From contig CACOQN010000001.1 in assembly GCA_902629285.1 (NCBI GenBank), positions 1 through 64,000 of the forward strand: 64,000 nt of DNA, given 5' to 3'. This DNA comes from an uncultured Pelagibacteraceae bacterium. GTDB lineage: Bacteria; Pseudomonadota; Alphaproteobacteria; Pelagibacterales; Pelagibacteraceae. Below the pieces are notes generated by a model. It did no database searches. It worked only from the letters and a program-made list of their open reading frames with translations, and was not told the DNA's origin. Positions 43,686 through 52,948 of the stretch are shown here, piece by piece. The position numbers and the translations under genes are program-made. Each line of letters starts with the position of its first letter. Position 1 is the stretch's first letter.

Positions 43686-45385
43686 AAACAAAACGAAAAA
43701 GAATTAGCGGAGGTCATGCCGCTGTTCAATCATTAAAAAAAGAGAGAGTAAGACATGTTTTTGGTCTTATTGGTTCAGCAACAATGGAAATGTTTGATGC
43801 TCTTTATAATGAAAAGAGTATAAAATTTATTGGAGTAAGAGATGAACGAACAGGTACTCATATGGCTGACGGGTATGCAAGAGCTTCAAATAAACATGGT
43901 GTAATGATTGCAGGTCAGAACGGACCAGGTGCTACAAATTTAGTTACAGGAGTTGCTCAAGCAAATGCAGCTTTTTCGCCAGTGGTCGCAATTGCAGGCT
44001 CCTATTCAACAAAAGATAAAATGGAGGATGCATTTCAGGGTTTAGATCAACAGTCTTTATTTTCACCAATTACAAAAAAAACGTGGACTATAAAAAATTC
44101 AAAAAATATTCCAAATCTCATGAGTGATGCATTTAAGCTATCTATGAAACCTAGGAGAGGACCTGTTTGTATAAATTTACCAAGAAATATATTAGCTGAG
44201 TCAAACTCTTATAATATAAATACTAAAAAACCATCATTCACAAATGAGAATAAACAAAAAGGTAATAAAGATAATATCAAAAAAGCTGCGAAATTAATTG
44301 AAGCTTCAAAATGTTCAGTAATTATTGTTGGTGCAGGAATTAAATATAATTCTAAATACAAAGACGTACTAAAATTAGCTGAACTATGCAACATGCCTAT
44401 TGTTACAGCAGCAGGGCATGGAGATGCAATTCCATTTGGACATAAATTAAATGCAGGACAAATGGGTCCTAGGGGAAATCCTGTTGCCTCAAGATTAGTT
44501 AAGAATGCAGACATTATTTTAGCAATTGGAACACGTTTAGGATTTAACTCAACTTTTTATTCTTATGAAAACATAAATAAAAAAGCAAAAATCATACAAA
44601 TAGAACTTGAAAAAAAAATGCTCGGAAAATATTTTCCTGCAACCATTAAAATTCATGCTGATGCTGCTACTGCAACTAAACAACTTTATGATCAAATTAA
44701 AAAAGATAAGATTAAACTAAATATAAAAAATTGGACAAACTTATATTTAAAAGAAAGAAACGAGTATTTACAAAAAAGAGATAAAGAAAATTTAGGCTCA
44801 AATTTTCCTATACAGCCCAAAGGTCTATTTAAACAATTAAGAAAAGTGCTGCCAAAAAACTCTGCAATTACATTAGATGCTGGAACATTATGCTTGCAAG
44901 CAACTGATGCTCTAGAGTATTACGATCCTCCCTCTTTATTTACTCCATTAGATTTTGGCCTTGTTGGTTTTTCATTTGCATGCGGTCTTGGAGTGAAAGT
45001 TGCAAAACCAAAAAAAACAGTTGTAAGTTTAATGGGTGATGGAGGTTTTGGAATGACAATATCAGAATTAAGCACTGCTGTTGAATATGGAATTAATACA
45101 ACAACTATTGTGATGAATAATCAAAGCTGGGGAGCAGAAAAAGCTTACCAAAAAGATTTTTTTGGTAAAAGATATTTAGGTGCAGATATTACTAGTCCAT
45201 CTTTTGATAAGGTTGCAGAACTCTATGGTGCAAAGGGATTTAAAGTTAAAAAAATTTCTGAGATTAATGAAGCTGTACAAGCTGCTATTAAATCAAATAA
45301 GCCATCAGTGATAGATGTTGATGTAGATCCAAAAGCATTATACAGTTTTAGAAGAGATAGTTTCGCACATAGAGTAAAAAAATGA
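43682..45385 (+). CDS. thiamine-diphosphate-dependent enzyme (acetolactate synthase-like)
   Basis: A 567-residue ThDP enzyme with three domains. The catalytic glutamate lies in VRDERTGTHMADGYAR (about 54-69). The ThDP/Mg motif is GDGGFGMTISELSTAVEYGINTT followed by NN. The IGSATMEMFDAL start is also reminiscent of sulfoacetaldehyde acetyltransferase, so acetolactate synthase is only a fold-level label. It starts at GTG overlapping the upstream stop (GTGA) and is followed by a 4-nt overlap with an AA_synth gene. It probably acts on a 2-oxo acid or aldehyde within this cassette. Confidence 0.85.
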   Translation: MKTKRKRISGGHAAVQSLKKERVRHVFGLIGSATMEMFDALYNEKSIKFIGVRDERTGTHMADGYARASNKHGVMIAGQNGPGATNLVTGVAQANAAFSPVVAIAGSYSTKDKMEDAFQGLDQQSLFSPITKKTWTIKNSKNIPNLMSDAFKLSMKPRRGPVCINLPRNILAESNSYNINTKKPSFTNENKQKGNKDNIKKAAKLIEASKCSVIIVGAGIKYNSKYKDVLKLAELCNMPIVTAAGHGDAIPFGHKLNAGQMGPRGNPVASRLVKNADIILAIGTRLGFNSTFYSYENINKKAKIIQIELEKKMLGKYFPATIKIHADAATATKQLYDQIKKDKIKLNIKNWTNLYLKERNEYLQKRDKENLGSNFPIQPKGLFKQLRKVLPKNSAITLDAGTLCLQATDALEYYDPPSLFTPLDFGLVGFSFACGLGVKVAKPKKTVVSLMGDGGFGMTISELSTAVEYGINTTTIVMNNQSWGAEKAYQKDFFGKRYLGADITSPSFDKVAELYGAKGFKVKKISEINEAVQAAIKSNKPSVIDVDVDPKALYSFRRDSFAHRVKK

Positions 45386-45969
45386 AATTAGAATTAAGAA
45401 AATTTACCAAATTCGTAGACAAAACTTTTATTGAAGGTGGTAAAGAAGCGAAAGAACCGGTTTTAATGGTATCAGTAGCAGCAGTGTTTAAAAATCCATG
45501 GCATGGTCAGGGTTTCGTTGAAGATCTTAGACCAACTATTTTAGATCTTGCGCCAAAGCTAGGTGATTTACTTGTTCCAGAATTGATAAAAGAAATAGGA
45601 TCACCTGAAAAAATATTAGCTTATGGTAAAGCAGGCATAGTTGGATTGAAAGGTGAAATAGAGCATGCTTCAGCTTTTATTCATACTTTAAGGTTTGGAA
45701 ATAAATTTAGAGATGCGGTAGGTGGAACTTCCTATTTAAGTTTTACAAATACTAGGGGACCTGCTGGATCAAAGATTGCGATTCCCATGATGCATAAAAC
45801 AGATTCTGGATTGAGACCATATTACCTAACTCATGAATTTACTATTCATGATGCACCCTTCGATGATGAGGTAGTTATTGCAATTGGTGGGGCTTCAAGT
45901 GGTAGAGCACATGCAAGAACTGGTGACAGATATCAAGATATGAAAGAAATGGGTATTGAGCCAAAATAA
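45382..45969 (+). CDS. amino-acid-synthesis (AA_synth, DUF1185)-family protein
   Basis: A 195-residue protein that looks like the AA_synth (DUF1185) family. Features are VAAVFKNPWHGQGFVEDL, YGKAGIVGLKGEIEHASAFIH and a C-terminal AIGGASSGRAHARTGDRYQD. The biochemical activity of the family is not well established despite the name. It recurs with luciferase-like monooxygenases in marine bacteria as I recall, but I cannot check that here. Overlaps the ThDP gene by 4 nt (ATGA). Confidence 0.8.
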   Translation: MKLELRKFTKFVDKTFIEGGKEAKEPVLMVSVAAVFKNPWHGQGFVEDLRPTILDLAPKLGDLLVPELIKEIGSPEKILAYGKAGIVGLKGEIEHASAFIHTLRFGNKFRDAVGGTSYLSFTNTRGPAGSKIAIPMMHKTDSGLRPYYLTHEFTIHDAPFDDEVVIAIGGASSGRAHARTGDRYQDMKEMGIEPK

Positions 45970-45975
45970 TTCTTG

Positions 45976-46758
45976 ATGACGACGGGAACTACTGCTTCAG
46001 GAACTTATTACTTATACAGTAAAAAGGATCAAGATGTGCCCATAGTATTTGTGCATGGCGTAGGTCTTACACATGAAATTTGGCATCCTCAATTAGAATT
46101 TTTTAATTATCACTCAACTCTTGCTTACGACATTTTGGGTCACGGAAAGTCTTTATTAGAAAAAGAGGAAATAACTTTTGACGATTTTTCTGAACAACTA
46201 ATTGAGTTGATGGATCATCTTAATATTAAAAAAATACATCTTATTGGTTTCTCTATAGGATCTTTAATTGCACGTAATTTTGCAATAACACAAAATGAAC
46301 GTTTAAGTTCATTAACTCTTTTATGTTCTGTTTATAAAAGAACTGCAGAACAACAAAAAATTGTTAATCAAAGATTTGAGCAAGCAAAAAAGGAATTAAA
46401 GCTTTCAAAGCAAGCTTTAAAAAGGTGGTTTACTGACAAATATCTAGAAAATAATCCAGAAATATATGAAAAAATTAGTTCAATTTTGTCTGCTAATAAT
46501 ATGAAAAATTTTTTAAAGGTTTACGAGCTATTCGTTAATCATAAAAATGATGAAGATTTTAATAAAATTAAAGCTAATACACTGGTTATGACAGGTGAAT
46601 ACGACATTGGCTCAACTGTAAAAATGTCTCAAGAATTGAATGCTTTAATCTATAAAAGTCAGTTAAAGATCATAAAAGATGGAAAACATCTTTGTGGTAT
46701 TGAGTGTGCTGATGATGTAAATTTAACAATCAAAAATTTTATTGGATCAGATGAGTAA
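45976..46758 (+). CDS. alpha/beta-hydrolase
   Basis: A 260-residue alpha/beta-hydrolase. The oxyanion segment is VHGVGLTHEIW, the nucleophile elbow GFSIGS (Ser about 95) and the acid TGEYDIGS. The last histidine is in DGKHLCGIE, where the usual GH is KH. ATG at 45976 is preferred over the in-frame TTG one codon before. It resembles 3-oxoadipate enol-lactonase and RutD-type hydrolases. Within this cassette it probably opens a lactone or cleaves an amide or ester made by the monooxygenase. Overlaps the next gene by 8 nt. Confidence 0.83.
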   Translation: MTTGTTASGTYYLYSKKDQDVPIVFVHGVGLTHEIWHPQLEFFNYHSTLAYDILGHGKSLLEKEEITFDDFSEQLIELMDHLNIKKIHLIGFSIGSLIARNFAITQNERLSSLTLLCSVYKRTAEQQKIVNQRFEQAKKELKLSKQALKRWFTDKYLENNPEIYEKISSILSANNMKNFLKVYELFVNHKNDEDFNKIKANTLVMTGEYDIGSTVKMSQELNALIYKSQLKIIKDGKHLCGIECADDVNLTIKNFIGSDE

Positions 46759-48232
46759 ACTTAAACAATATAAAATGTTTATTAATGGTGAGTGGGTTGA
46801 CTCTGAAAGTAAAAAAACATTTGAAACTCTAAATCCAGAACATAATGAACCATGGGCAGTTGTTCCAGAAGCAAGTACTAAAGATGTTGATAATGCAGTT
46901 AAGGCTGCACAAAAAGCTTTTGAAGGTGAATGGCCAAAGTTGCTTCCTAAAGAAAGAGCTAAATTTTTAAGAGCTATTGGAAATCAATTAAGAGAGAATG
47001 CAGAGATGCTTGGTGAAATAGAAACTATTGATACCGGAAAACTTTTTAGGGAAACAAAAAAACAAGCTATTTATATTGCAGAATATTATGACTATTATGC
47101 AGGTTTGGCAGATAAAGTTGAAGGAACTGTTCTTCCAATTGACAAACCAAACATTCAAGCAATAACAACCAGGATTCCTATTGGAGTAGTAGCAGCAATT
47201 ATTCCTTGGAATTCTCAAATGTTTTTAACAGCAACTAAATTGGCTCCTGCACTCGCAATGGGAAACACAGTTGTCATTAAATCCTCAGAGCTTGCTCCAG
47301 CGGTATTGTTTGAGTTTGCAAAATTAATTGAAAAAACTGGTATTCCGAAAGGTGTGGTAAATGTAATTACAGGATTTGGAGATCCTTGTGGTAAAAGCTT
47401 AACTACTCACAACTTGGTTGAAAAAGTTGCTTTCACTGGTGGTCCTGAAACAGCGAGGCATATAATTAGAAACTCAGCAGAAAATTTATCAGAGGTAAGT
47501 TTAGAGCTTGGTGGAAAAAGTCCAGTTGCAGTCTTTGATGATGCGGAGCAAGAAAATGCAATAAATGGTATTACAGCTGGAATATTTGGAGCAAGTGGAC
47601 AAAGTTGTATAGCGGGTTCAAGACTTTATTTACAAAAGGGAATTTACGACGAATTTTTGGATAAACTTTCAAAACGTGCATCAAAAATAAAAATTGGAGC
47701 ACCAATGGATCCTGAAACTGAGATGGGGCCTTTAAGTAATTTTAAACAATTAGAAGTAATCGAAAAAAATATAAAAGATACAATCAACCAAGGTGGAAAA
47801 ATTAAATGTGGAGGTGAAAGACATTCTTTTTCAAATAAAGGTTATTACTTCCCCCCAACAATTATAGAATGTGATAATCATAATTTGCCTGTAGCAGAAA
47901 ATGAATTGTTTGGACCTGTATTATCAGTAATGAAATTTGATACAGAAGAAGAAGTAATTTCAAAAATGAATGATAATCAATATGGTTTATCATCTGGGGT
48001 ATATACAAGTAATTTGTCTAGAGGGATGAGAGTCTCTAAAGCAATTAGGGCAGGTATCACTTTTGTAAATACTTATAGACTTATATCTCCATCGGCACCT
48101 TTTGGAGGAATTAAAGATAGTGGATACGGCAAAGAGGCTGGGATCGACTCAATTAAAGACTATACAAGAGTTAAAACTACTTGGTTTTATACCTCAGACG
48201 AGCCATCTCTAGACCCCTTCTCAATCAGATAA
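46751..48232 (+). CDS. NAD(P)-dependent aldehyde dehydrogenase (betaine-aldehyde-type)
   Basis: A 493-residue ALDH of the betaine/aminoaldehyde dehydrogenase-like branch. It has IIPWNSQMF, FTGGPETARH, the glutamate in LELGGKSPV and the catalytic cysteine in GASGQSCIAGSRL. ATG at 46751 is taken as start; the in-frame TTG at 46742 is three codons earlier. It is clearly different from the paralogous pair at 6385 and 20844. It ends the enzyme cassette begun by the luciferase-like gene, probably oxidising its aldehyde product. The livK-type gene follows after 105 nt. Confidence 0.88.
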   Translation: MSKLKQYKMFINGEWVDSESKKTFETLNPEHNEPWAVVPEASTKDVDNAVKAAQKAFEGEWPKLLPKERAKFLRAIGNQLRENAEMLGEIETIDTGKLFRETKKQAIYIAEYYDYYAGLADKVEGTVLPIDKPNIQAITTRIPIGVVAAIIPWNSQMFLTATKLAPALAMGNTVVIKSSELAPAVLFEFAKLIEKTGIPKGVVNVITGFGDPCGKSLTTHNLVEKVAFTGGPETARHIIRNSAENLSEVSLELGGKSPVAVFDDAEQENAINGITAGIFGASGQSCIAGSRLYLQKGIYDEFLDKLSKRASKIKIGAPMDPETEMGPLSNFKQLEVIEKNIKDTINQGGKIKCGGERHSFSNKGYYFPPTIIECDNHNLPVAENELFGPVLSVMKFDTEEEVISKMNDNQYGLSSGVYTSNLSRGMRVSKAIRAGITFVNTYRLISPSAPFGGIKDSGYGKEAGIDSIKDYTRVKTTWFYTSDEPSLDPFSIR

Positions 48233-48256
48233 TTTTTTCAAATAAGCAGTTAAATG

Positions 48257-48274
48257 AGCTAATTTTGTCGTTGA
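48257..48274. other. 18-nt motif shared with the potD leader
   Basis: AGCTAATTTTGTCGTTGA differs at one position from 15867-15884. It lies about 65 nt before a binding-protein start. TTGTCG could serve as a -35 element, with a -10 such as CATACT about 18 nt on. Confidence 0.25.
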
Positions 48275-48337
48275 ATATTCAATTTATTCATACTTAAATT
48301 ACGTTTTTATAAATTGTTAACAATATAGAGGAAGATA

Positions 48338-49528
48338 ATGAGAAAACTATTTATTGCTGCATTTATGTTTGTTTCAGCTTTTACAACAAACTCTTTTGCA
48401 GACGGACATGGTATCAAAATGGGAATCATTTTAGGATTTACAGGTCCTATTGAATCTCTTACTCCAGCAATGGCTGACTCAGCAGAGCTTGCATTTAAAG
48501 AAGCTTCTGACTCAGGTTCATTACTAGGTGGAAAGTATATTAAAGCAGAGCGAGCTGATTCAACTTGTGTTGACTCTGCAGCAGCAACAACAGCAGCTGA
48601 AGGTTTAATTGCTGGTGGTGTTGTAGCAATTATGGGAGCGGACTGCTCTGGTGTAACTGGTGCAATTGCAACAAATGCAGCAGTTCCAAATGGTGTAGTT
48701 ATGATTTCACCATCTGCTACTTCTCCAGGATTAACTACTTTAGATGATAATGGGTATTTTTTTAGAACAGCTCCATCAGATGCTAGAGGTGGTCAAGTAT
48801 TAGCTGATATTACTAAAGATAGAAAAGTAAAAACTATTGCAGTAACACACACTAATAATGACTATGGTAAAGGTTTAGCAGATGTTTACGTTGCTGGTGT
48901 TAAAGCTCATGGAATTAAAGTTACAGCAGTAACAGCTCATGAAGAAGGTAAAGCTGACTATGGAGCTGAGGTTGCAACACTTGCTGCAGCAGGTGGTGAT
49001 GCTTTAGCTGTTTTAGGTTACTTAGATCAAGCAGGTGGAATGATTATTCAAGGGTCGTTGGACGCTGGTTCATTTGACACTTTCGTTTTATCGGATGGTA
49101 TGATTGGTGACTCTTTAACAGATAGATTTGGTAAAGATCTTAACAAATCATTTGGATCTCTTCCAGGATCGACTGGTAAAGGCGCAGGTAAATTTGCAGA
49201 AGTTGCAAAAGCTGCGGGTATTGATTCTTCAGGACCATACACTGGTGAGTCATATGATGCTGCTGCACTAATTACTTTAGCTATGCAAGCTGGAGGTAAA
49301 GCAGACAGAGCGACTGTACAAGCAAATGTAATGGCTGTTGCTAATGCACCAGGAACAAAAATCTATCCAGGTGAACTTAAAAAAGGTCTTGATTTATTAG
49401 CTAAAGGTAAGCAAATAAATTATGAAGGCGCGACTGCTGTAGAATTTACAGACGTTGGTGAAGCTTTTGGTTCTTTCTTAGAAAAAGAAATCAAAGGTGG
49501 AAAATTTAAGACTAAAAAACAAAGATAG
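48338..49528 (+). CDS. periplasmic binding protein, Leu/Ile/Val (LivK) family, orphan
   Basis: A 396-residue type I periplasmic binding protein with a signal peptide (NSFA|DGHG, about residue 21). The core has GIILGFTGPIESLTPAMADS and GADCSGVTGAIA of the LivJ/LivK class, including the serine/threonine ligand loops used for amino acids. It has no permease on its own strand and ends in a terminator. The SBP-lacking LivGFHM set encoded convergently at 51578-55450 is the obvious partner. RBS AGAGGAAG lies upstream. Cargo is probably the compound degraded by the preceding enzymes. Confidence 0.9.
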   Translation: MRKLFIAAFMFVSAFTTNSFADGHGIKMGIILGFTGPIESLTPAMADSAELAFKEASDSGSLLGGKYIKAERADSTCVDSAAATTAAEGLIAGGVVAIMGADCSGVTGAIATNAAVPNGVVMISPSATSPGLTTLDDNGYFFRTAPSDARGGQVLADITKDRKVKTIAVTHTNNDYGKGLADVYVAGVKAHGIKVTAVTAHEEGKADYGAEVATLAAAGGDALAVLGYLDQAGGMIIQGSLDAGSFDTFVLSDGMIGDSLTDRFGKDLNKSFGSLPGSTGKGAGKFAEVAKAAGIDSSGPYTGESYDAAALITLAMQAGGKADRATVQANVMAVANAPGTKIYPGELKKGLDLLAKGKQINYEGATAVEFTDVGEAFGSFLEKEIKGGKFKTKKQR

Positions 49529-49540
49529 TTAAATTAAAAA

Positions 49541-49570
49541 AAACCCCAGTAAAATTTTTACTGGGGTTTT
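49541..49570. terminator. bidirectional intrinsic terminator after livK
   Basis: Arms AAACCCCAGTAAAA and TTTTACTGGGGTTT form a stem with U-tracts in both directions. It closes the plus-strand livK unit and also the long minus-strand run that ends with the TauE-like gene. Confidence 0.88.
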
Positions 49571-50331
49571 TATATCGCATTAAAAACTCTTAAAATTCCA
49601 AAAACTGAGATAAATATTAAAAAATAAAATACAACTTTTCTATAAAGCGCTTCCTTACTTTTTACAAAAAACTTATTACCAATAAAAACTCCTATTGGAA
49701 GCATGATAATTAATGGAGCTGTCCTATAAATTGTAATCATATCTACAATTTCTGCAAAATAACTTAAAACAAATGCATATACATCTGTAACAAAAAATAA
49801 TGCTGCTAATGATCCCCTAATCACACTAGGTTGAATACTGGTAACTAACAAAAACAATGCAACTGGCATTCCTCCTAAAGTAGTTAAACCATTAAGAGTT
49901 CCTGATAAAATACCAACTGAAATTTTAGTTTCATTATTATTAATTTTAATATTTTCATAACCTTTCATTAGTAATATTGAGAAAAATATAATTATAACAC
50001 AGACTGATAAATGAGTGATATCTGCTGATAAGTACTTAAGTAAAAATAAGCCTATTGGTGACCCAATCGCCATACCTATCAATATTATCGAAACAAATCT
50101 CCAATCAATTTTGTTCCAAACATAAGGTGCCATAAAAATACTTATAAGAACTTCAAGTATTAAAATAATTGGAACAATTTCTATTGCTGGAATTATAAAA
50201 GAAAATCCTGAAATACATGTTGCTGAAAATCCAAAACCATTAAAACCACGTATAATTGAGGCAATAAGTACTGTGGAAAGAATTAAAATAAATTCCACTA
50301 GAGTTAAATCAAGATAACTTAACCAATTCAT
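49570..50331 (-). CDS. TauE/SafE-family membrane permease
   Basis: A 253-residue protein with about eight membrane segments in two repeats (IRGFNGFGFSATCISG and the second LSGTLNGLTTLGGMPVALFLL). This is the TauE/SafE (sulfite/anion exporter) fold. Family members are linked with export of sulfite or organic anions from sulfonate breakdown. It shares its first base with the stop of the MFS gene (TAATG) and is last of the long minus-strand run. The substrate is not evident. Confidence 0.84.
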   Translation of the reverse strand: MNWLSYLDLTLVEFILILSTVLIASIIRGFNGFGFSATCISGFSFIIPAIEIVPIILILEVLISIFMAPYVWNKIDWRFVSIILIGMAIGSPIGLFLLKYLSADITHLSVCVIIIFFSILLMKGYENIKINNNETKISVGILSGTLNGLTTLGGMPVALFLLVTSIQPSVIRGSLAALFFVTDVYAFVLSYFAEIVDMITIYRTAPLIIMLPIGVFIGNKFFVKSKEALYRKVVFYFLIFISVFGILRVFNAI

Positions 50332-51500
50332 TATATGTCTTTTTTATTATCAGCTCTAATAATTGAAAATAAAATTAAAATTAAAAATGGAATACACATT
50401 AAATTAATAACTTTCCAACTAGTAATTGAAACTAATATTCCTGCAGAAAGACTTCCAATTGCAGTTGCAGAAAATACAACTAAATCGTTAAATCCTTGTG
50501 CCTTAAATTTCTCGTGCTCTTGATATGTTGTAACTAACAAGCTAGTTCCTGAAATATAAAGAAAATTCCATCCAATACCTAACAAGATGAGTGATATTAA
50601 ATAATTAATAAAATTAGGTTCAAAGAAGCTCATATTAATTGTTAATAAATAAAAAAAAGTTCCTGCATACATTATCTTTGAGGGACCATATTTATTTATT
50701 AAGCTCCCTGTAATTAAAGATGGTAAAAACATTCCAAGAACATGAAATTGAATTACGATTCCAACTTTATCGACACTAATGTTATGCATAAAATGCATAC
50801 TAATTGGTGTTGCTGTCATTAAAAATGCCATCACCACATAACCAAATGTTGCAGAAAACATAGCTTGAAGAAATTTTGGATCTAGAAAAAATTCTTTATA
50901 ACTTCTTACTTCTTTATTAAAGTTAATTTCATCACTTTGAATATTAGTATTTTTATAAAAACTTAATATAAGAGCTGGCATAATTGTGAAGCAAGCTAAA
51001 GCAAGATAAGATCCTACGTAAATATGATCACTTACGAGATTTTTTGTAAAATTAGCAAGACTTATTCCTATAAATGCAGAAACTATTCCTGCTAATAAAA
51101 GCATGGAAACGGCTTTTGGAGCTTTTTGTTTTTCAACACTTTCTGCTGCTGCAAATCTATACTGATGAATGAAGGCCATACCTGTTCCAAGAAAAAAACA
51201 TGATAAAGAAAAAATTAGAAAGTTATTATTTAGAATTGCATATGCTGCCAATATACATGCAAGTGAACTACCAATTGATGCTAAAACAAAACCAAGTCGT
51301 CTTCCTATTGCTGACATTACTTTTGCTGCAAATATAGTTGAAATAGCTATTCCAACTACATAGACTGAAGGTGGAAAGGTTGCTAATGCTTTGATTGGAG
51401 AAATTTCACTTCCAATTATACCACTTAAAAAAACGGTTACATTCGCTGCAGTGAAACCAAATATTTGGCTTAAAATAAGTAACCAAAGATTTCTATTCAT
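50331..51500 (-). CDS. MFS transporter
   Basis: A 389-residue, twelve-segment major-facilitator protein. The loop-2/3 motif is SAIGRRLGFVLAS and there is a matching INKYGPSKIMYAG in the second half. The family exports or imports small solutes. It is coupled on both sides by TAATG, to a 23-codon membrane mini-gene upstream and the TauE-like gene downstream. No specific subfamily is recognised. Confidence 0.85.
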   Translation of the reverse strand: MNRNLWLLILSQIFGFTAANVTVFLSGIIGSEISPIKALATFPPSVYVVGIAISTIFAAKVMSAIGRRLGFVLASIGSSLACILAAYAILNNNFLIFSLSCFFLGTGMAFIHQYRFAAAESVEKQKAPKAVSMLLLAGIVSAFIGISLANFTKNLVSDHIYVGSYLALACFTIMPALILSFYKNTNIQSDEINFNKEVRSYKEFFLDPKFLQAMFSATFGYVVMAFLMTATPISMHFMHNISVDKVGIVIQFHVLGMFLPSLITGSLINKYGPSKIMYAGTFFYLLTINMSFFEPNFINYLISLILLGIGWNFLYISGTSLLVTTYQEHEKFKAQGFNDLVVFSATAIGSLSAGILVSITSWKVINLMCIPFLILILFSIIRADNKKDI

Positions 51501-51571
51501 TAAAAAAATAAATACTTATCAGCCATATACATGGCCCAAGCTATTGCAGCACCTAATATAATATATTTCAT
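51500..51571 (-). CDS. 23-residue single-pass membrane microprotein (candidate)
   Basis: The only gap of note between LivM and the MFS gene is filled by a 23-codon frame. It starts with ATG 6 nt after the LivM stop, runs through a hydrophobic helix (YIILGAAIAWAMYMA) to a charged DK pair, and ends in a TAA that overlaps the MFS start (TAATG). The exact fit between neighbours, coupling at its 3' end and one membrane helix suggest a real small protein, possibly a partner of the MFS or LivM protein. It could also be a coupling leader with no function of its own. Confidence 0.5.
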   Translation of the reverse strand: MKYIILGAAIAWAMYMADKYLFF

Positions 51572-51577
51572 ATAAGA

Positions 51578-52948
51578 TTATTTTATTTCTATTTTTTCAG
51601 GAAGTATACCTTTTGGTCTATATCTCATAATTGTAAGTAATCCTATGCCAATAACTAGGAACCTAAAATATGGAGCACTTTCAATTAAATGAACTCTTAC
51701 TGAATTTGTTTCGGGTAAATGAGACGTGAATAGATTTATTAAAAATAAAGCCATAGGTGCAGCTTCAACCCATAAAAACCAAACCACAAAACCTCCTAGG
51801 ATTGCACCAAAGTTATTACCTGTACCACCAACAATTACCATCACCCAAATTACAAATGTGTACCTCATTGGTCTATAACTGCCTGGTGTAAATAAACCAT
51901 CGTTTGTTACCATCATGGCTCCGGCAATACCAACAATTGCTGAACCTAAAATAAAAATGAATAAATGTTCTTTGACTATATTTTTACCCATTGCACTTGC
52001 AGCCTCTTCATTGTCTCTTATTGCCCTCATTTTTCTCCCCCAAGGCGAATAAAGAGCTTTTTGAGTTACAATCAATAAAACTATGACTACAGATAAAAAT
52101 AATCCTGTGAAACAAAGCTTCACATAAATAGATGAGGCATCAATAACAAGTTGACTAAGAGCATCTTGTCTTTCTGTAATTGAATTAATCAAACTTAGTT
52201 TTTTTGTATGAAATTTTTCAACCAAATTGATAAACCATTGTGAGGTTTGAAGATCTATCTCGTAAGGAGCTGGTCTTTTTAGACCAATTACATTTTTAAC
52301 ACCTCTTGCTAACCATTCTTCATGTTTTATTATTGACACCACTATTTCGGCAATCAATAGTGTTGCGATTGCTAAATAATCTGCTCTTAGACCTAATGCT
52401 ATTTTTCCAACAATGAAAGCCAAACCACCGGCTAAAAATGCTCCACCAATCCAAGAAAACAAAACTGGCAATCCCATTCCTCCAAGAAATCCTGTTTTGG
52501 CAGGATCAACGGCTTCTATTGCTTCTATGCCTGGAGTTGCGGTTAATCTTAAAAGTAAAATCCCACCAATTATTATAAATGCAATTCCATAAGTTCTGTA
52601 TTTTGATTTATCAAAGTATTTTAATAAATAACGAATTAAAACCACCATCGCTACAATTATCCAGAAACAAATAAGAATATTTAGTCCACCAGCTTGCCAT
52701 GCTTGCTGAACTGGATCTACAGAAACCAAGACAACTGCTAAACCACCTAAAGCAGTGTAGCCCATTATTCCAAAATTTATTAATCCAGCATAACCCCATT
52801 GTATATTAGCCCCAATTGTCATAACTGCTGAAATTAAACAATAATTAAGTATTGTTAGAGCAATTGACCAAGATTGAAATATTCCTACTAAAATTATCAA
52901 TATTAACATTATTGAGTAAGCAGCAATTATATTTGAATACTTTCTCAT
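51578..52948 (-). CDS. livM: branched-chain amino-acid-type ABC permease (LivM), set 1
   Basis: A 456-residue LivM-class permease, longer than the usual 320-420. It has extra segments before and between the core helices. The core is seen in GYAGLINFGIMGYTALGG and the cytoplasmic loop WGRKMRAIRDNEEAASAMGKN. It imports branched-chain amino acids or related amides and acids. It overlaps livH by 4 nt (ATGA). The neighbouring set lacks a binding-protein gene. Confidence 0.9.
   Translation of the reverse strand: MRKYSNIIAAYSIMLILIILVGIFQSWSIALTILNYCLISAVMTIGANIQWGYAGLINFGIMGYTALGGLAVVLVSVDPVQQAWQAGGLNILICFWIIVAMVVLIRYLLKYFDKSKYRTYGIAFIIIGGILLLRLTATPGIEAIEAVDPAKTGFLGGMGLPVLFSWIGGAFLAGGLAFIVGKIALGLRADYLAIATLLIAEIVVSIIKHEEWLARGVKNVIGLKRPAPYEIDLQTSQWFINLVEKFHTKKLSLINSITERQDALSQLVIDASSIYVKLCFTGLFLSVVIVLLIVTQKALYSPWGRKMRAIRDNEEAASAMGKNIVKEHLFIFILGSAIVGIAGAMMVTNDGLFTPGSYRPMRYTFVIWVMVIVGGTGNNFGAILGGFVVWFLWVEAAPMALFLINLFTSHLPETNSVRVHLIESAPYFRFLVIGIGLLTIMRYRPKGILPEKIEIK

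Noticed and set aside
46742-46750. TTG start for the aldehyde dehydrogenase
   Set aside because: The ATG three codons later gives the usual MSKxKQYKMFINGEW-type N-terminus and needs no rare start codon.
52611-52799. Tryptophan-rich 62-codon minus-strand frame inside livM
   Set aside because: It is an alternative frame on the coding strand of livM, with no ribosome site; the LivM frame is continuous there.
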